From the NCBI GenBank assembly GCA_963575745.1, contig CAUYUJ010009380.1:425741-489740 (forward strand): a stretch of DNA of 64,000 nucleotides, read 5' to 3'. The first letter of the stretch is position 1. Every line of letters begins with the position of its first letter. The stretch comes from Prorocentrum cordatum. Its lineage: Eukaryota > Sar > Dinophyceae > Prorocentrales > Prorocentraceae. The position numbers and the translations under genes were made by a program. Under the pieces are notes generated by a model. The model did not search any database. It saw only the letters and a list, made by a program, of their open reading frames with translations, and had not been told where the DNA came from. Shown piece after piece: positions 54,474 to 64,000 of this stretch.

Positions 54474-57400
54474 CCCCCCTGGAGCCCATCTCGTCCGAAT
54501 CTCCACCCGCAGAGCATCGCCGTAGCGGCCGCGTTTCTTCGCTCGACGCCCTCGCCCTCGACCCCCGCGACCCGCCCCCCTGGCGCCCTGGGCGGAGGCC
54601 TGCCGCAGCGCGTCGAGGCCCTCCATCGCAGTGCGCTCGCCCGCACCGCCCTCGGTCAGCAGCCCCGCCACGCCCGCGTCCCCCTGGAGCTGACCCACCC
54701 CGACGCGGCCCGGGTTCTCGCCCTCCTCCGCCCTGCGCTCGCGGGGGCCCTGGCCCCGCCACCACGCACCCGCCATGTCCGCGGGCTCCCGCCACCCTGC
54801 AGGGCGCTCCACGGGCAAGACGACCACGTCGTCGTCCGGGACCACGTTCGCCGCGAAGCCCACCGCAACGCGAGACTCGCGCTGCCACAGAGCCTGGAAG
54901 TCGTCCGCGTCTCCCCCACCCGGCTCTTCGCAGCACCGCACCGCGCGCCACTGCGTCGCGCCACCCTCGCCCACGACTGGCGTCTGCAGCATGCTACACT
55001 CGAAGCGCACCCGAGGCCACTGGGAGCGCCAACGGAAGTCTTCCTCCACGGAAACCTCCTCCCACCCCGAGCGCGCCTCGCTGGGGTCGCGACCCTGCGC
55101 GCGACCCTCTAGCTGCAGCAGCGCGCGCCCGAAGCGGCCCGGTTGCCCTGGCTCCATGAGCGCACCCCACAGCGCGTCCCCGTCGGACCCCTGGAAGCGC
55201 ACGGCAGCCCGATCGCACCCTCGCCGCGACACCAAGAACTCGCGCACGGCATCGACCAGCTGCCGCAGCCGCTTCTCCTTCAAGTGCGGCACGGACGCCA
55301 CTGCCCACGCGCGCGCAGGCGCACCCCCGCTTCGAGGCAAGGCAGCGCGGCGCGGCGCGCGCCCCTCCGCGCCCTCCGCCGCTCGCGACGCCGCCAAGGC
55401 TGCCTCCGCCGGCGGCCCGGCACCATCGAGGCGCACGAGCTCCGCGTCGAGCGCCGCGCGCACCTCGCCCGGCAGCGCCACGTCGTCCTCCGAGGCGACC
55501 TCGCGGTCCGACGCGGACCGCTCGTCCTCATGCTCCGACGCCGAGAGCTCCGCCATCTCGGCGAACAGCTCGCCGCCGCGTGCCTTCCCCGCGGCCCCGC
55601 GCCCCGCGCCGCCCGCCTCGGCCCGTTCTTCGGCGGACGTCTTGCGCCCGAGCCTCCTGCGCTTCGCTGGCCTCGCCGCCTCCGCCGCATCCTCGCCAGC
55701 ACGCCCGCAATCGTCAGCCCCGCTCGCAGCACTGGCACCGGCCGCCTCTGCCTCAGACCTCTTGCGCCCCAACCGCCGCCTCCCCGCGCCGCGCCCCGCG
55801 CCGCCCCCGGCAGCCTCCGCCTCGGACGTCTTACGGCCCAGCCGCCGCTTCCCCCGGCCCCCGCGCGGCCCCCCGTTGGCCTCCACCTCCGACGTCTTGC
55901 GCCCCACCCGCCGCTTCCCGCGCCCCCCGCGCGCCCCCCCCGCACCGCCGCCCTCGCACACCGCGCCGCCCGCCGCGTCGTCGCCCTCGCCGCCGCGCGC
56001 AGCGCCTTGATCCTCCGACGCAAGACTCGCCTCAGCGCCCTCCGCCCAGTCGCGCTCCTCCTGCGACGTCTTGCGCCCCAAGCGCCGCTTCCGACCACGC
56101 CGGCGCACGCCCCCAGCGACGCCGTCCTCCTGCGGCCCTTCCCCCGCGGCGTCGCCGCCCTCTCCCCCGAGCGCAGCGCCCTGGTCCCCCGACGCAGCCA
56201 CCGCCCCCGCGCACCGCGCCGCCGCCCCACTCAACCACTCCTCCCAGTCCAGGTCGGTGTCGCGAACCTTATAGTACTCATCCCCACGCGCACGCGCAGC
56301 GCAGGCAGGCAAGAGCAGGCGCCAGCAATGGCACCGATCGCACCGCGCCCAGTTCCGCATGCAAAACAGGTGCGACGCCCCGTCGTCGGCGCCCGCGCAC
56401 ACCCCGGCCCCGCCGCCGCCGTCGGCCCCCTGATCCTCGCCGGGCACTTGCCCCGCACTCTCGTTCGCGTGCAGCCTGTTCCCCTTGGACCGCGGATCGA
56501 CGTGCGGATAGCACGGCGGCCCTGCAAACTGCTTGAGGTACTGCTGCTTCATCGGGTACCTTCGAATCTCGTCGCTGGTCAAGCGCAGCGCCTCCATGCA
56601 GTCCTTCTCGCTGCAGTCCACCTCGCTGGTCTGCAACTGCGCCAAGTACTTGTTGAAGACTGGCCTGCTGTACCACATGAACACCGTAACCCCCTCCCGC
56701 CCATTGTACGACTCCCTCTCGGACCCGAACCGAGTTTCGCCCTCTCCGCAGCGATCTTGCGCGGTCCGCACCCCTGCGCCCTGCTCATACACGAAGCCCG
56801 ATCGCTTATAGTTTTTTGTAATTCTGAAATTATCATGCACCTGCTTCAGGCACTGCTCATACTCACTGTTCGACAGCACGAACCGCCCGTGCTCGTCCAC
56901 CTCACACAGCGACTTCAACTCAGGCTTCATCTTCGCCGCCGCTTCCCACATCGCGTGCCGCGCGTACCACTGCTTCGACGGCCTGTTCGCCTTCAAAGCA
57001 AACTCCTTGAACTTGTCCAACGCGAGCGCAGGAATCGGACCCCTGACGCGCCCGTGCGGACACCCATGCCTGGCACACTTCCCGCACACGTCGCTCCCTT
57101 TCTGCGGCCGAAACCGACACTGCTCCCGCCCCCAGCCGCCTCCCCACGTCTTCCCTTTGCAGCGGTCCTCGTCCACGTAATCCGGCTGGAACTGCCTGGA
57201 CTCCGCCTCCGTCGCGAGCGACCCATCCGCAGCCCCGCGCGACCGACGCGCTCTCCTGCCCTTTCGCGAGACCCCAACGAACTCCGCCCCGCTCGCACCT
57301 CCGCCATCATCGTCGCTACTGAAATCCGTCATGCCACGGATACGCGGCAACGCACTGCCCGAAGCCCGCCCTCCACCACGTCCCCCAACGCGCCCCCGCC

Positions 57401-59597
57401 CCCCACGCGGGCCGCGGCCGCCGCGGCCGCTCTGACCTCCGCCTGCAGCAGGCCCCGCGACAATACCCGCGTCGTCGTCGTCGCTGCTGAAATCGGTCAA
57501 ACCTCGAATGCGCGGCATCTGCGCGCGCGCGGCTGGCGCGGCACCACCCCCGCGCCCGGGCGCGCCCTCCATCCCACCGCGATTGCCCTCGGCCTCCGCT
57601 GAACCCTCGTCGTCGTCACTGAAATCAGTCATCCCCGGAATCCTAGGGAGCGCCGCGGCCCTGCCAACGCTATCGCTCCTACGGCTCTCGGACGCACGTC
57701 GCGTCGCCCCCCCTTCCGCCGGGTCGGCCCCGCGCGGACCCTCGACACCTGCAGCAACACCCGCCGCCTCCTCGCCGCGCCGCGTCCTCGCAACAACGCC
57801 GGCCATGACGTTCGGGTTCTGCGCGCCGCGCAGATGCGCACCTCGCTGAGTCTTCGCGGCCGCTTTCTTCTTCGGCGCATTCTTCTTCGGCGCCCCCGCC
57901 ACCGACCGCTCCCACGGCGCGACGCCGCCATCTCCGAGGGGCACGCCGTCGGCCAGGCGGCCGTCCACATCGCCGACCGCGGCGACGTGCCCCTCTGGAT
58001 ACCACACAACACTACCCATGTCCTGCCCCTCCGCGCAACCCAAAGGCCACGCGCCGGAACACTCCCCACGCAGTACATGGCATGCGCTGTCAGCCTCATA
58101 CACGCGCACCCTCGCCCGCCGCGCCTCCAGCCATGCCTGAACCGTCGCAAAATTCATTCTCTCCGCAGCGTCACCGCACGCCCCAGCCCAGGAATCATTG
58201 GCGCACTGCAACTCGAAGAAACACTCCGCGTGCGCGCGCGTGCCGGCACCCCCACACCGAGACACACTCAATTGCAAGCACTTATTCCGCCACGGCCCCA
58301 GGCAATCCCCCGCATCGACGACTCCGAATCGCCCCGACGCGACGCCTCGTCGCAGGCGCCGACGCCACGCGCGGGACGCGCCAGACGCCCCGGCAGCACC
58401 GAGCCCCACGCGCGAACGCTTGTCCCAAGGCACCCCGCCCAGAGCGACGAAAAGACAAACCACGCGAAGCGCGGCAACACCGACGCACTGCCCCGCACCC
58501 TGCGACGCCCTCCAGTCAGCATCCCCCACGCACTCGTCCGCGCCCTGGCCCGCCCTGCCCTTGGTACCGCCGATCCCAATGCCGGGGGAGAACCTGCGCG
58601 CGCACACGCGCCGCCCCCCGCACCTCCGCGCGAAGAGCCCACGCAGGCCACAATAAAAACACTTGGCGACTCGAACATTCGCGGCAGACGGCACACCGTC
58701 CGGCAAAGCTTCCGCGTCGCGACAGAAGGTCTCTCTCTCCTTCCACAGGCGCGCCACAGCGGCCCGCCGCGCCGTGACCACCTTATCGTCCACCTGCGGC
58801 GGGCACGCCTCGAGGGCGACGAGGACACACGCGGCGCGCAGGGCCGTGTCGCCCACGGTCCCCGCAGCATCGTCCGGCACCACGGCAGCGCGCGAAGCGG
58901 CGCGCGCACGCGGCTCCGCGTCGACTGCACGCGCCGCGCGGGCGTTCAGAAACTGCTCCAATCGCTCGTCCTTGTGCGCTCCCCCATGCGCCCGGCGGCC
59001 ATGCAGGACGCGCTCCGGGGACGCATCACGCTCCAACGAACGCGGCACGACGGGAGCCAGCACACGCCCCGCGATCTGCTCGTTCCGCTCGGCCGCCAGC
59101 TCCGTCCACCGCGCCCACTCCGCCTCCCGCCGCGCACACCGAGACCACCGGCGCGACGCGCGGCACGCTTTCCGGAGCGATGTCTGCTCGCGCTCCGCCG
59201 CCTCCAACGCGGAATCATCGACGACCTCCTCGTGGATCACGGCGTGCTCTGCGAGCAAAGACTCCCGCAGCCGATCGCCCGATGCGCGGGACTCCGACCC
59301 GTAGACTCGGGCCGGGAGCGGGCCCACGGCCGCGACAGGAGCCGAGGCCAACGCCAGAGCCAAGGCGGAAGCCGGGACCGTTGCTGGACAGACGTTGTCG
59401 TCAGCTCGAAACCAATCGTCGTCCGCGTCGTTCTCGTCGTCGTCGTCGCAGTCGCTGGCGGCGAAAGCACCAATTTCCCCCGCGTCAAAACGTTCAATAA
59501 ATTCGGGGTGGTCACGATCTTCCATCGGCGAATTCCCTCTGAGTGACCACTGGGACTGGCACACGGCGACCGTGACCGTGTCTTCTCCCTCTTCCAT
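54474..59597 (-). CDS. Helentron N-terminal region: acidic and zinc-finger-like
   Basis: It starts at ATG 59597 and stays open for about 1700 residues, until the C6 run at 54474-54479 where the frame must shift to enter the Rep part. Seen in order: an Asp-rich patch (50-61); scattered Cys (313-332, CFYC...CGGRRVC); three copies of PRI(P/R)G(M/L)TDFS followed by Asp runs (651, 695, 751); a Cys/His module CKGKTW...QCRF...CGKCARHGCPHGRVRG (813-853); a CW-type zinc-finger-like core NWARCDRCHCWRLLLP (1082-1097); and five repeats of RRLGRKTS (1171-1321). CW fingers bind histone H3 lysine-4 tails, so chromatin targeting is conceivable. No similar N-terminal region is usual in Helitrons. Two genes could also be adjacent rather than one. 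Confidence 0.7.
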
Positions 59598-60085
59598 TTA
59601 ACCTCCCAATAACCCCTCCGGAGCCCGGAAGCTCCGGAGGCACCGGGAACTCCAAAACCTCCGTTTTTTCCTCCTCCTCCTCCTCCTCCTCCTCCTCCTC
59701 CGCCATTTCGACCTCCGGATGCCCCCAGACGCCCGAAACGCCTCCGGAACCGTCCCGCGCCTCCAGCGCGCACTCCCCCCTATAATCTGCCACTCCTCCC
59801 GCTCCCGAGAACTCCGGAGGCTCCGGACGCTCCGGAGCCACCGTTTTCTCCTCCTCCTCCTCCTCCTCCTCCTCCTCCTCCTCCTCCGCCTCAATTTCGA
59901 CCTCCGAATGCCCCCAGGGGCCCGAAACGCGTCCGAGACCGTCCGACGCCTCCGGCGCGCACCCCTCCCTATGATTTGCCAATCCCCCCGCTCCCGAGAG
60001 CTCCGGAAGCTCCGAATGCTCCGGAAGCTCCGGACGCTCCGGAAGCTCCGGAAACGCCGGACAAGAAAATGCCCGCGAGAATTTC
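59598..60085. repeat. Three ~210-bp units with CCT microsatellites upstream of the gene
   Basis: Units of GCTCCGGAGGC-type sequence, TCCTCCTCCTCC runs (59670-59702, 59851-59887) and a conserved piece TTTCGACCTCCG, then ATGCCCCCAG. The last unit breaks into a 12-bp GCTCCGGAA minisatellite (60000-60060). The region is directly 5' of the Helentron ATG and might contain its promoter; I see no TATA box. Confidence 0.82.
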
Positions 60086-60099
60086 GCGAGCGGTTCCCC

Positions 60100-60862
60100 C
60101 TCCGAGCATCCGTTTCCAAGGAGCTCCGTCTCGCCTAGGAAGCCGCGCGCCGGGCAGAGAGACGCCCGCGAAAAAATCGCGAGCGTTTCCCCCTCCGAGC
60201 GCGCGCCCCCAGAGGAATCAACGCTGCCCCGGGGACCGCGCGCCGGGCAGGAAAACGCCCGCGAAAAATTCGCGAGCGTTTCCCCCTCCCAGCGCGCGTT
60301 CCCAGAGGAATCAACGCTGCTCCGGGGACCGCGCGCCGGGCGGGAAAACGCCCGCGAAAAATTCGCGAGCGTTTCCCCTTCCCAGCGCGCGTTCCCAGAG
60401 AACTCAACGCCGCCCCGGAGACCGCGCGCCGGGCAGGAAAACGCCCGCGAAAATTCGCGAGCGTTTCCCCCTCCCAGCGCGCGTTCCCAGAGGAATCAAC
60501 GCTGCTCCGGGGACCGCGCGCCGGGCAGGAAAACGCCCGCGAAAAATTCGCAAGCGTTTCCCCCTCCCAGCGCGCGTTCCCAGAATCAACGCTGCTCCGG
60601 GGACCGCGCGCCGGGCAGGAAAACGCCCGCGAAAAATTCGCGAGCGTTTCCCCCTCCCAGCGCGCGTTCCCAGAGGAATCAACGCCGCCCCGGGAACCGC
60701 GCGCCGGGCAGGAAAACGCCCGCGAAAAATTCGCGAGCGTTTCCCCCTCCCAGCGCGCGGTTCCAGAGGAATCCACGCCGCCCCGGGAACCGCGCGCCGG
60801 ACAGGGAAACGCCCGCGAAAAATTCGCGAGCGTTTCCCTCTCCCAGCGCGCGGTCCCGTGCG
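60100..60862. repeat. Eight-copy 93-bp tandem repeat with internal palindrome
   Basis: The phase mark CCGGGCAG or CCGG occurs at 60150, 60243, 60336, 60429, 60521, 60611, 60704 and 60797, so the period is 93 bp with units of 92 and 90. Each unit contains AACGCCCGCGAAAAATTCGC followed by GAGCGTTT, a near-palindrome with a 3-base centre. A minus frame stays open over much of it only because 93 is a multiple of three. Confidence 0.92.
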
Positions 60863-61265
60863 TCGTGCCCCCCGCCCCCGCGCCCACTCCCTGGGTCCCC
60901 GGCCCCGACCCCGGCCCCGGCCCCTGGGTCTCCGCCCCCGGCCCCCGCCCCGGCCCCGGCCCCGGCCCCGCCCTCGCCCTCGGCCCCGCCCCCGCCCCAA
61001 ACGCACAAGCAGCCTTTCCCAACAAATCAGTCGTGGCACTTAGCCCTGAATATCCGACGCATTGGGGGGTTACCCCGGGAGGTTCGGGCCGCCGAAGCGC
61101 GCCCGGGACGAGAGACACCGGCCAGCCCACATAGGCGCGTGACCAATGCCCCTCGCCCCCGCCCGAGAGATAGTGACCACCCACATAGGCGAAGTCACAT
61201 CTCCCTCCATCCCCAGCCCACTTAGGCGCCAGGGGATGGAGTTCCCCTTCCCAGCCCACTTAGGC
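60863..61265. repeat. CCCCGG-rich stretch and short CACTTAGGCGCC repeats
   Basis: 60880-61000 is CCCCGGCCCCGACCCC-type sequence. At 61120-61262 the motif GCCCACATAGGCG or GCCCACTTAGGCGCCAGGG occurs four times. No gene is recognised. Confidence 0.75.
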
Positions 61266-62139
61266 GCCAGGGAAGAGGGCGGCGAAGGTTGGAGGAAAGA
61301 GAGAGGAGGTTTTTTTTTGTTTGTTTTGTTTGTTGCCCCGCCCCCCCGCCCCGCGCCCCCGCGCGCGCGCCCCTCGCGCGCGCCCGGGGAGGGAGAGAGG
61401 GCCGGGGGGAGCCTGTTTGAGCCAAAACGGCCGCGGCGGGGCGGTCGTCGACGTCGCTGTCGCCGTCGTCGCCCGCGGCGGCGGCGGCGGCAGCGGCGGC
61501 GACGGCAGCTCCGGCGGCGGTCCTGCTGCCCCTCCTGCTCCCTGTGCTCTTCCTTCTGCTCTTGCCGTCTCTCTTCCTGCTCCCTCTTGCTCTTCTGTTC
61601 CTTCGTCCCCTCCCCTCGCCTCTCCGCCCTTCTCTCGCTCTCCCGCTCCCTGCCTCCCCCGCGTCCCTCCTGCCGCTCCGCGCCCCTCCTGCTGCCCCCC
61701 CCTGCTCCCTCCTGTTCCCGCCCGCCGCCTCCCCACCGTGTTCGCTTCCTCCCTCCTCCTTCTTGCGTCCCGTCGTCGTCGTCGTCGTTGTCGTCGTCGT
61801 CGCCGCCGCCGCCGCCGTTTCCTGCTGCTCGCCCCCCCACCTCCTCCTCTTCTCTGCTGCTCGTTCTCTGCTCCTCTTTCCCTCTTCCTTCTGTTTTCTC
61901 TCCCCTCGTCTCCTCCTTTTGTCGTCCTCTTGCTCTCTCCTTGCCCCCCTCCCTCCCTCCCCCCTCCCTCCCTCTCCCTTCCTCCCGCCCTTCCTTCACC
62001 TCTGTCCCCCCTTTCCACCATCCCCCCCTCCCCCTTCTCGCTCGCTCGCTCGCTTCCTCCCTGCTCCCTCCCTCCCTCCTTCTGCCTCCCGCTGCCCCTC
62101 CCCGTGCTGCCCCCTGCTCCCTCCTCTGTCTCCCTCCTT
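61266..62139. other. Low-complexity C/T-rich region
   Basis: Includes a G/C-rich piece (61330-61400), GCGGCGGC trinucleotides (61480-61500), GTCGTC runs (61774-61803) and long CTCCCT stretches. Long frames on both strands reflect composition. No protein or element end is recognised. Confidence 0.6.
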
Positions 62140-62585
62140 GCGGGTGCCTCCCGGCCTCCCTCCCACATCTATCCTCCCCAGGCCCTCCTCCTAGGCCTCC
62201 CTCCAAGGCCTCCCTCCCGCATCCCTCCTCCCAGGCCTCGCCCCCAGGCCTCCTTCCCAGGCCTCCCTCCCGCATCGCTCCCTCCCAGGCCTCCCTCCCA
62301 GGCTCTTCCTCCAGGCCGCCCTCCCACATCCCTCCTTCCCAGGCCTCCCTCCCAGGCCTCCCTCCCAGGCCTCCCTCCCGCATCCCTCCCTCCGAGGCCT
62401 GCCTCCCAGGCCTCCCTCCCAGGCCCCCCTTCCACATGCATTCTCCCAGGCCTCTCTCCCAGGGCTCCCTCCCACATCCCTCCCAGGCCTCCCTCATGCC
62501 TCTCCTCGCATCCCTCCCTCTGAGGCCTCCCTCCCAGGCCTCCCTCCCATCCCACATCCCCCTCCCAGGCCTCGCTCCCAGGCCT
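62140..62585. repeat. CCTCCCAGG minisatellite
   Basis: Dozens of GGCCTCCCTCCCA-like units, ending CAGGCCTG at the junction with the E repeat. Confidence 0.9.
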
Positions 62586-63214
62586 GCGTCGACAAACATG
62601 CACCAGAACTCTCTAGGTCACCCATAGATCGATATAAATTAGAAAAAAATCATCCGACACAAAAAATACAAAAAATTGTACAAATCGATATTTTTCATTG
62701 ATTTTGAAAATTCTAATCAATTTGGGCACTCTTGAGGCTCCCATTCGATGTCTCGCATGTCGCTACTTCGATTGGAATGTACCTGGCATGCATAGCATGC
62801 ACTCAGCTCGAGTTATCATCGAAACACCGTTCGCAACACGCATACATAGAGACAGTAATTCGAGCATAACTCCTGACTCAGCCATTTCTAGGAACTCTCG
62901 AGCTTCCAGTGTAACGCGCCAGATCATTCTGCATCGACTGGTGTGCGTGAGAGGTCTGTAGCTTGCTGACAGCTCGAGTTAAGTAAAGCCAACCACCGTC
63001 ACCTGCAAAACTGCACTGCAGGCAAAGTCGGTTCCTGCAAGTCTTTTGACAGTAATATTGCCCCTAGAGCCCTGAAAATTTTACCAGCAGATGCGCCATA
63101 GCTTATTGTAGGTAGGAAAAATCCAACTTATGAAAACGAATTGTCAAATCTTGCACAATGTTCCAAAACCCGACCCCAGGTTAACACATTGTCTCTTTTG
63201 GTCGGGTCGGCCAA
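62586..63214 (-). mobile_element. E segment copy to the right of the Helentron
   Basis: It enters the E segment in mid-element at CGTCGACAAACATGC and runs about 628 bp to GGTCGGCCAA, where a B copy begins. It matches 35914-36541 closely, including ACAAACATGC rather than the ACAAAAATGC of the other copies. The large element is thus bracketed by similar sequence in the same orientation. Confidence 0.75.
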
Positions 63215-64000
63215 CTGGCGCCGGCGGTGAACCGTCAACCTGGTCACCGCCGGGAACCTCGTAGAGCTCCTTGAATCCGTGAGAAAGCTCAGCATCAAAG
63301 CGGGAGCTTCTGGGAGCTTTTCTACAAAAACTTCAAGTTGAGAATTTTTCGGAGTCAACATGAAGTCGGTTCCTTCAAGTGAACTGGTACTGAAAATGAC
63401 TCTAGATGGCCGAGCTGATCAGGGAACGAAGTTTATATCTCAATGCTCGGAGTAACAATCTGCTTTTTCAAAATGAATTGTCAAATATCTTTCAAAAAAT
63501 TGCAAAACCACCCAAAGTTGTCACATTGTCCGCCTCGGCCGGCTGGACCAAAGTTCTCACTCCCAGCGAAGCTATTCATATGAAGTCTCGCGCTCTCAGT
63601 GAGAGCGCCAGACCATTCTGCGTCGACAAAAATGCACCAGAACTCTCTGGGTCACCCATAGATCGATATAAATTAGAAAAAAAATCATCCGACACAAAAA
63701 ATATAAAATTGTACAAATCGATATTTTTCATTAATTTTGAAAATTCTAATCAATTTGGGCACTCTCAGCCTCATTCGATGTCTCGCATGTCGCTGCTTCG
63801 ATTGGAATGCACCTGGCATGCATAGCATGCACTCAGCTCGAATTATCATCGAAACACCGTTCGCAACACGCATACATAGAGACGGTATTTCGATCATAAC
63901 TCCTGACTCAGCCATTTCGAGGAACTCTCGAACTTCCAGTGTGACGCGTCAGATCATTCTGCATCGACTGGTGTGCGTGCGAGGTCTGTAGATTGCTGAC
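63215..64000 (-). mobile_element. B+E element, cut by the window end
   Basis: CTGGCGCCGGCGGTGAACC with hairpin, B body, then the E segment with a one-base-altered palindrome at 63587-63611. Third copy of the arrangement at 34116 and 35508. Confidence 0.75.

Larger units (their letters stand above)
36560..62585 (-). mobile_element. Giant Helentron-like element with Rep, helicase, EEP nuclease and USP domain
   Basis: The left boundary is CTGGGCGCCGGCGG plus the family hairpin (interrupted by a retroelement) and GGACCTCGTAGAGCTCC at 38296-38312. The gene is read leftward, so this hairpin is the 3' end, as in Helentrons. The coding region is 41679-59597, with a CA-rich domain (38.6-41.1 kb) on the 3' side and minisatellites (59.6-62.6 kb) on the 5' side. 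I found no matching 5' terminus (AGCTCTACGAG) on the right. 62585 is only where sequence of the E repeat resumes, so the right boundary is provisional. The protein lineage and the shared hairpin make this the likely autonomous relative of the A/B/C families. Confidence 0.78.

Noticed and set aside
54474-54479. Programmed ribosomal frameshift between the N-terminal and Rep frames
   Set aside because: It is only a C6 run (G6 in coding sense) with no clear slippery heptamer or stable downstream element. A length error or mutation is simpler.
44357-59546. Long plus-strand Arg/Pro/Ala-rich ORFs opposite the Helentron gene
   Set aside because: High GC removes stops on the opposite strand. Recognisable domains are only in the minus frames.
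60135-61259. Minus-strand 374-codon ORF over the 93-bp repeats
   Set aside because: 93 is a multiple of three, so openness is expected. The frame shifts at the 92- and 90-bp units and no domain is seen.
35914-63214. LTRs around the 26-kb element
   Set aside because: The 628-bp repeats are part of a separate amplified E segment found elsewhere, lack TG...CA ends, and the coding region is Rep/helicase, not gag-pol.

Overview
This is eukaryotic nuclear DNA that is almost entirely mobile-element sequence. I see no rRNA, tRNA, prokaryotic operon or ordinary host gene. The species cannot be named from the sequence. A GC-rich spliced gene, non-LTR retrotransposons, ~177-bp satellite repeats and long CA/CCT microsatellites suggest a large repeat-bloated genome, perhaps a unicellular alga or other protist; that is inference.

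Layout. Positions 1-36559 are a mosaic of short non-autonomous elements nested inside one another. Most belong to three related families, which I call A, B and C. On the plus strand they begin with a hairpin (arms CCGGCGGTAA / TTACCGCCGG) followed by CTCGTAGAGCT, and end with AGCTCTACGAG plus TTA or GTA. This is an asymmetric terminal inverted repeat with a hairpin at one end only, as known for Helentron/Helitron2 elements and their non-autonomous HINE relatives. Family A carries ~177-bp internal tandem repeats, also typical of HINEs. A fourth family (D) has different termini (CCCGGAGAGC / GCTCTCCGGG). Removing an inner copy repeatedly rejoins the outer copy with no target-site duplication, and nests reach seven levels. 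I assign strand by Helentron sense, so copies with the hairpin on the left are '-'.

Positions 36560-62585 hold a giant Helentron-like element on the minus strand. Its 3' end is the same hairpin (36560-36591 plus 38277-38310). Its coding region (59597 down to 41679) encodes, in order: an acidic and zinc-finger-like N-terminal part, a DUF6570-like pre-Rep domain, a HUH Rep nuclease (HYH, then YVTKY), a Pif1-type helicase, an apurinic-like EEP endonuclease, and a USP/C19-type deubiquitinase domain. It is interrupted by one probable T-rich GT-AG intron, one in-frame TAG and five single-base frame changes, two of them in C6 runs, so this copy is slightly broken or carries base errors. Flanking it are a CA-rich domain with repeated GC islands on the 3' side and tandem arrays (CCT runs, eight 93-bp units, CCTCCCAGG minisatellite) on the 5' side. 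Its 5' terminus was not identified.

Three retrotransposon insertions (201-556, 15649-17023, 36592-38276) all lie at the same position inside the terminal hairpin of an A, C or Helentron element, in the same orientation and with 7-11 bp target duplications. They include two copies of one family and one copy of another, which suggests retrotransposons specialised for the Helentron hairpin. Positions 62586-64000 return to the same mosaic seen just left of the large element.
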